NCBI GenBank assembly: GCA_002690445.1
Contig: NZER01000085.1
Coordinates: forward strand, 1 to 7,233
DNA from: Candidatus Pacearchaeota archaeon
GTDB lineage: Archaea > Nanoarchaeota > Nanoarchaeia > Pacearchaeales > GW2011-AR1
Reading direction: 5' to 3'
DNA length: 7,233 nucleotides
The first letter of the stretch is position 1. Every line of letters starts with the position of its first letter. A model generated the notes under the pieces. The model saw only the letters and a program-made list of their open reading frames with translations, was not told the DNA's origin and ran no database searches. The translations under genes were made by a program, and so were the position numbers. Positions 5,626 to 7,233 of the stretch are shown one piece after another.

Positions 5626-6363
5626 ATGGACGAAAACGATAACAAAAGAACTCCAGAGGAGATCGCAGTTGAAGTAAAGCTTAAAGAAGTTGAAGCTAAA
5701 TTAAAAGAAGTCGAAATCAAAAAAGTGGAAGCAGAAGCAAGGAAAGCTGTTGCAGACGCCACCAAGGCTGAACTATCCACACAAAAAGAATACCACAATA
5801 GACAAAAAGAATTGGCTGCAGACGAAGAGAATTATCTTTATAGATTTGACGGAGAAGTTTCGAAAAGTTCCGTTTCTAGATGTATGGGCAAATTAACACA
5901 GTGGTCTAGGCTTAATCCTGGTTGCGATATGGAAATAATTTTTGCTTCACCGGGGGGCGAGATTATTTCGGGATTTGAATTATTTGACTTTATTCAGTCC
6001 CTTAGAAACAAGGGGCATAAGATTACCACCGGTTCCTTAGGTTACGCGGCATCAATGGCAGGTATCCTCCTACAGGCTGGAGATGTGCGATGGATTGGCC
6101 ACCAAAGTTGGATGATGATCCACCGTGCAGCCTTTGGGGCTCATGGGAAAACATTTGAAATTGAGGACGAAGTAAGATTTGTTAAAAGAGTAGAACAAAG
6201 AATTGTTGACATTTTTACCAAAAGGTCTAAACTATCTAAACAGAAGATTAAAAGAAATTGGGATAGAAAAGACTGGTGGATTAGCGCGGACGAATGCAAA
6301 GATTTAGAATTGGTAGATGAAATTAGAGCCATGATGCCAGAACACGATAGTAAGGAAAAATAA
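5626..6363 (+). CDS. ClpP-like serine protease (S14), probable head maturation protease
   Basis: A 245-residue ClpP-fold peptidase. The triad is complete: S143 in GYAASMAG, H166 in WMMIHRA, and D216 in RKDWWISADE, aligned with E. coli ClpP D185 of DRFLSA. SPGGE at 108-112 supplies the oxyanion-hole glycines, and CKDLELVDEI matches the ClpP end pattern. In phages this family usually cleaves scaffold or capsid protein during head maturation, which suits the terminase-portal context, although no major capsid gene lies in the window. Residues 11-65 form a Lys/Glu/Ala-rich predicted coiled coil with near-identical heptads LKEVEAK and LKEVEIK (19-32), absent from bacterial ClpP. The start is fixed by an in-frame stop at 5611; ATG 5626 has no Shine-Dalgarno. 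A role in host-type ATP-dependent proteolysis is a less likely alternative. Confidence 0.88.
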   Translation: MDENDNKRTPEEIAVEVKLKEVEAKLKEVEIKKVEAEARKAVADATKAELSTQKEYHNRQKELAADEENYLYRFDGEVSKSSVSRCMGKLTQWSRLNPGCDMEIIFASPGGEIISGFELFDFIQSLRNKGHKITTGSLGYAASMAGILLQAGDVRWIGHQSWMMIHRAAFGAHGKTFEIEDEVRFVKRVEQRIVDIFTKRSKLSKQKIKRNWDRKDWWISADECKDLELVDEIRAMMPEHDSKEK

Positions 6364-6365
6364 TT

Positions 6366-6719
6366 ATGGAATTTCACGAAGCAGACAGATTCTCTTCAGA
6401 AGGAGAACAAAAGGTGGCATTGGTTGACATAGACGAAACGATTTGTTTCTATGATGACAAAAGAAGATACGATCTGGCCAAGCCTGATTACGACAATATT
6501 GCCAAAATAAATAAATTACATGATGAAGGATGGAAGATTGTTTATTGGACGGCAAGAGGTTCTGTTTCCCAAAAAGATTATTATTCTTATACATTCACAC
6601 AACTAAAATGTTGGGGCTGTAAATTTCACGATTTGCATACTGGCACGAAAGGCAAATATCAAAAACCTCACTATGATTTGCTTATAGATGATAAAGCAAA
6701 GAGAATAGAAGAGCTATAA
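6366..6719 (+). CDS. Small HAD-superfamily phosphatase
   Basis: A 117-residue HAD-type protein with the motifs in order: motif I DIDETI with nucleophile D21 and acid/base D23, motif II YWTAR with T62, motif III lysine probably K100, and motif IV LLIDDKA with D108 and D109. There is no large cap domain. The WTARG, LKCWGCKFHDLH and YDLLIDDKA blocks recall small phosphatase proteins found in phages and in capsule or sugar-nucleotide gene clusters, so a phosphosugar or nucleotide substrate is plausible but not shown. The ATG at 6366 is 2 nt past the protease stop with only a weak AAGGA. A GTG at 6414 (residue 17) has a strong AAGGAG 8 nt upstream and would begin right at VALVDIDET, where such proteins commonly start. 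The product may therefore be 101 residues. Family is certain, substrate unknown. Confidence 0.87.
   Translation: MEFHEADRFSSEGEQKVALVDIDETICFYDDKRRYDLAKPDYDNIAKINKLHDEGWKIVYWTARGSVSQKDYYSYTFTQLKCWGCKFHDLHTGTKGKYQKPHYDLLIDDKAKRIEEL
6400..6405 (+). promoter_or_regulatory. Internal Shine-Dalgarno pointing to a GTG start at 6414
   Basis: AAGGAG ends 8 nt before an in-frame GTG (6414-6416) just ahead of the HAD motif I. It is stronger and better spaced than anything before ATG 6366, so it may decide the real start of the phosphatase. Confidence 0.5.
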
Positions 6720-6733
6720 ATCCACCCTAAATA

Positions 6734-6749
6734 GGTGTAATAATACACC
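6734..6749 (+). promoter_or_regulatory. GTGTAATA motif within a perfect hairpin before ATG 6750
   Basis: GGTGTA (6734-6739), loop ATAA, and TACACC (6744-6749) form a perfect 6-bp inverted repeat touching the ATG. It contains the recurring GTGTAATA, whose GTGTAAT core (6735-6741) ends 8 nt before the start. CACC at 6723-6726 could pair instead with GGTG at 6734-6737. No Shine-Dalgarno is present. It could be a promoter-proximal operator or a translation-control hairpin; both are inference. Confidence 0.45.
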
Positions 6750-6998
6750 ATGAGAAGCAAGGCTAAATTTTATGCGTGCCCGTATTGTCTTCCGTGTATA
6801 GAAGCTTATCTAGAAGAAGGCACAACGGAAATCGAGTGTGAGCACTCAAAAGGATTGTTTAAATCCGATAAAAAATGCAAAAAAGAACAATACAAATGTA
6901 AAACAAAAAAAGTCTTAAAATGCAAAAAATGCAAAGAAGTATTTCTTTCTACTAAAAAATTCCTCAAAGAGCAATTAAGAAAACTTAAAGACGGATAA
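6750..6998 (+). CDS. Cys/Lys-rich probable zinc-binding protein, function unknown
   Basis: An 82-residue, strongly basic protein with eight cysteines. The N-terminal group is ACPYCLPC (C10, C13, C16) with C30 and H32. The C-terminal group is C43, C50 and KCKKCK (C58, C61). Two CxxC knuckles separated by about 45 residues suggest one or two zinc sites of the ribbon type, and the Lys-rich surroundings suit nucleic-acid or virion association. The end is a basic helix (LKEQLRKLKDG). I do not recognise the family. It follows the phosphatase after a 30-nt gap holding the GTGTAATA hairpin. Such small Zn-ribbon proteins are common in phages as transcription or DNA-metabolism accessories, but nothing here fixes a role. 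Confidence 0.65.
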   Translation: MRSKAKFYACPYCLPCIEAYLEEGTTEIECEHSKGLFKSDKKCKKEQYKCKTKKVLKCKKCKEVFLSTKKFLKEQLRKLKDG

Positions 6999-7011
6999 AG
7001 ATATATTTTAT

Positions 7012-7029
7012 GGTGTAATAAATAAAGCC
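7012..7029 (+). promoter_or_regulatory. GGTGTAATA start-associated motif before ATG 7030
   Basis: GGTGTAATAAATAAAGCC fills the gap before ATG 7030, with the GTGTAAT core (7013-7019) ending 10 nt before it. It shares GGTGTAATA and the CC just ahead of the ATG with the 6734 copy. There is no Shine-Dalgarno. Confidence 0.45.
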
Positions 7030-7233
7030 ATGAAAATACTTTCAAAAATTAAAGGCGGCTTCAAAAATATCCTTACAAAAATAGTTGATTATGATTCTTA
7101 CATTTATTTATCAATGTTATTTTTGGTAATAGGAACTTTGTTGTGGGCAAACCTAGAAATTAAACATAACGCAGGAATGCTTAATCTCCAAAAAGAAAAA
7201 GCAATACTTTTAATGAATTTGGAAGATTCAGAA
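7030..7233 (+). CDS. Single-TM membrane protein, 3' end outside window
   Basis: The frame is open for 68 codons to the window end. The N-terminus is a basic amphipathic stretch (MKILSKIKGGFKNILTK), followed by a transmembrane segment at about residues 24-41 (YIYLSMLFLVIGTLLWA) and then a charged helix-prone region with Leu spacing (LNLQKEKAILLMNLEDSE). The positive N-side predicts N-in/C-out, a type II anchor with the helical part outside the inner membrane. That layout fits an i-spanin or another phage membrane protein, but the truncated C-terminus prevents a decision. The start is supported by the GGTGTAATA motif upstream, shared with other genes here. Confidence 0.65.
   Translation, partial: MKILSKIKGGFKNILTKIVDYDSYIYLSMLFLVIGTLLWANLEIKHNAGMLNLQKEKAILLMNLEDSE

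Overview
The window looks like part of the late region of an AT-rich tailed phage (Caudoviricetes), or a prophage of one. Every gene I accept is on the + strand, spacing is very tight, and the order begins with terminase large subunit then portal. A Gram-negative host is likely, because the lysis-type cluster includes a small lipoprotein predicted to reach the outer membrane and there is a clean sigma70-type promoter (TTGACA-17 nt-CATAAT). A marine phage is my guess from general resemblance, not something the sequence proves. No tRNA, CRISPR array or insertion sequence was seen, and no gene-free stretch exceeds 300 bases.

Layout. 2-1291: C-terminal part of the large terminase, cut by the left edge. 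1310-3577: a long portal protein with a Lys/Ser/Ala-rich N-terminal tail carrying an AT-hook-like KKRGRPKK and a helical C-terminal extension. 3558-3743: a 61-residue protein with a CKGKACCP motif, overlapping the portal upstream and a tubulin/FtsZ-superfamily GTPase (3730-4890) downstream. 4906-5608: a promoter-to-terminator unit holding a two-TM holin-like protein, a small amphipathic/charged protein and an overlapping lipoprotein. 5626-6363: a ClpP-fold serine protease with a complete Ser-His-Asp triad and a heptad-repeat N-terminus, probably the head maturation protease. 6366-6719: a small HAD-family phosphatase. 6750-6998: a Cys/Lys-rich probable zinc-binding protein. 7030-7233: the start of a single-TM protein cut by the right edge.

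How it fits together. Terminase and portal form the DNA-packaging motor, the ClpP-like protein probably processes the capsid, and the holin/lipoprotein cluster probably acts in lysis. The outlier is the tubulin-like GTPase. It keeps the nucleotide-binding loops and the two T7-loop acidic residues needed for polymer-coupled GTP hydrolysis, and it aligns best by eye with TubZ rather than host FtsZ. It sits between packaging and lysis genes with no visible TubR-type adaptor. A second signal is a recurring GTGTAATA motif 7-10 nt before four start codons that lack a Shine-Dalgarno sequence. It could be a phage late-promoter element or an unconventional translation-initiation signal.
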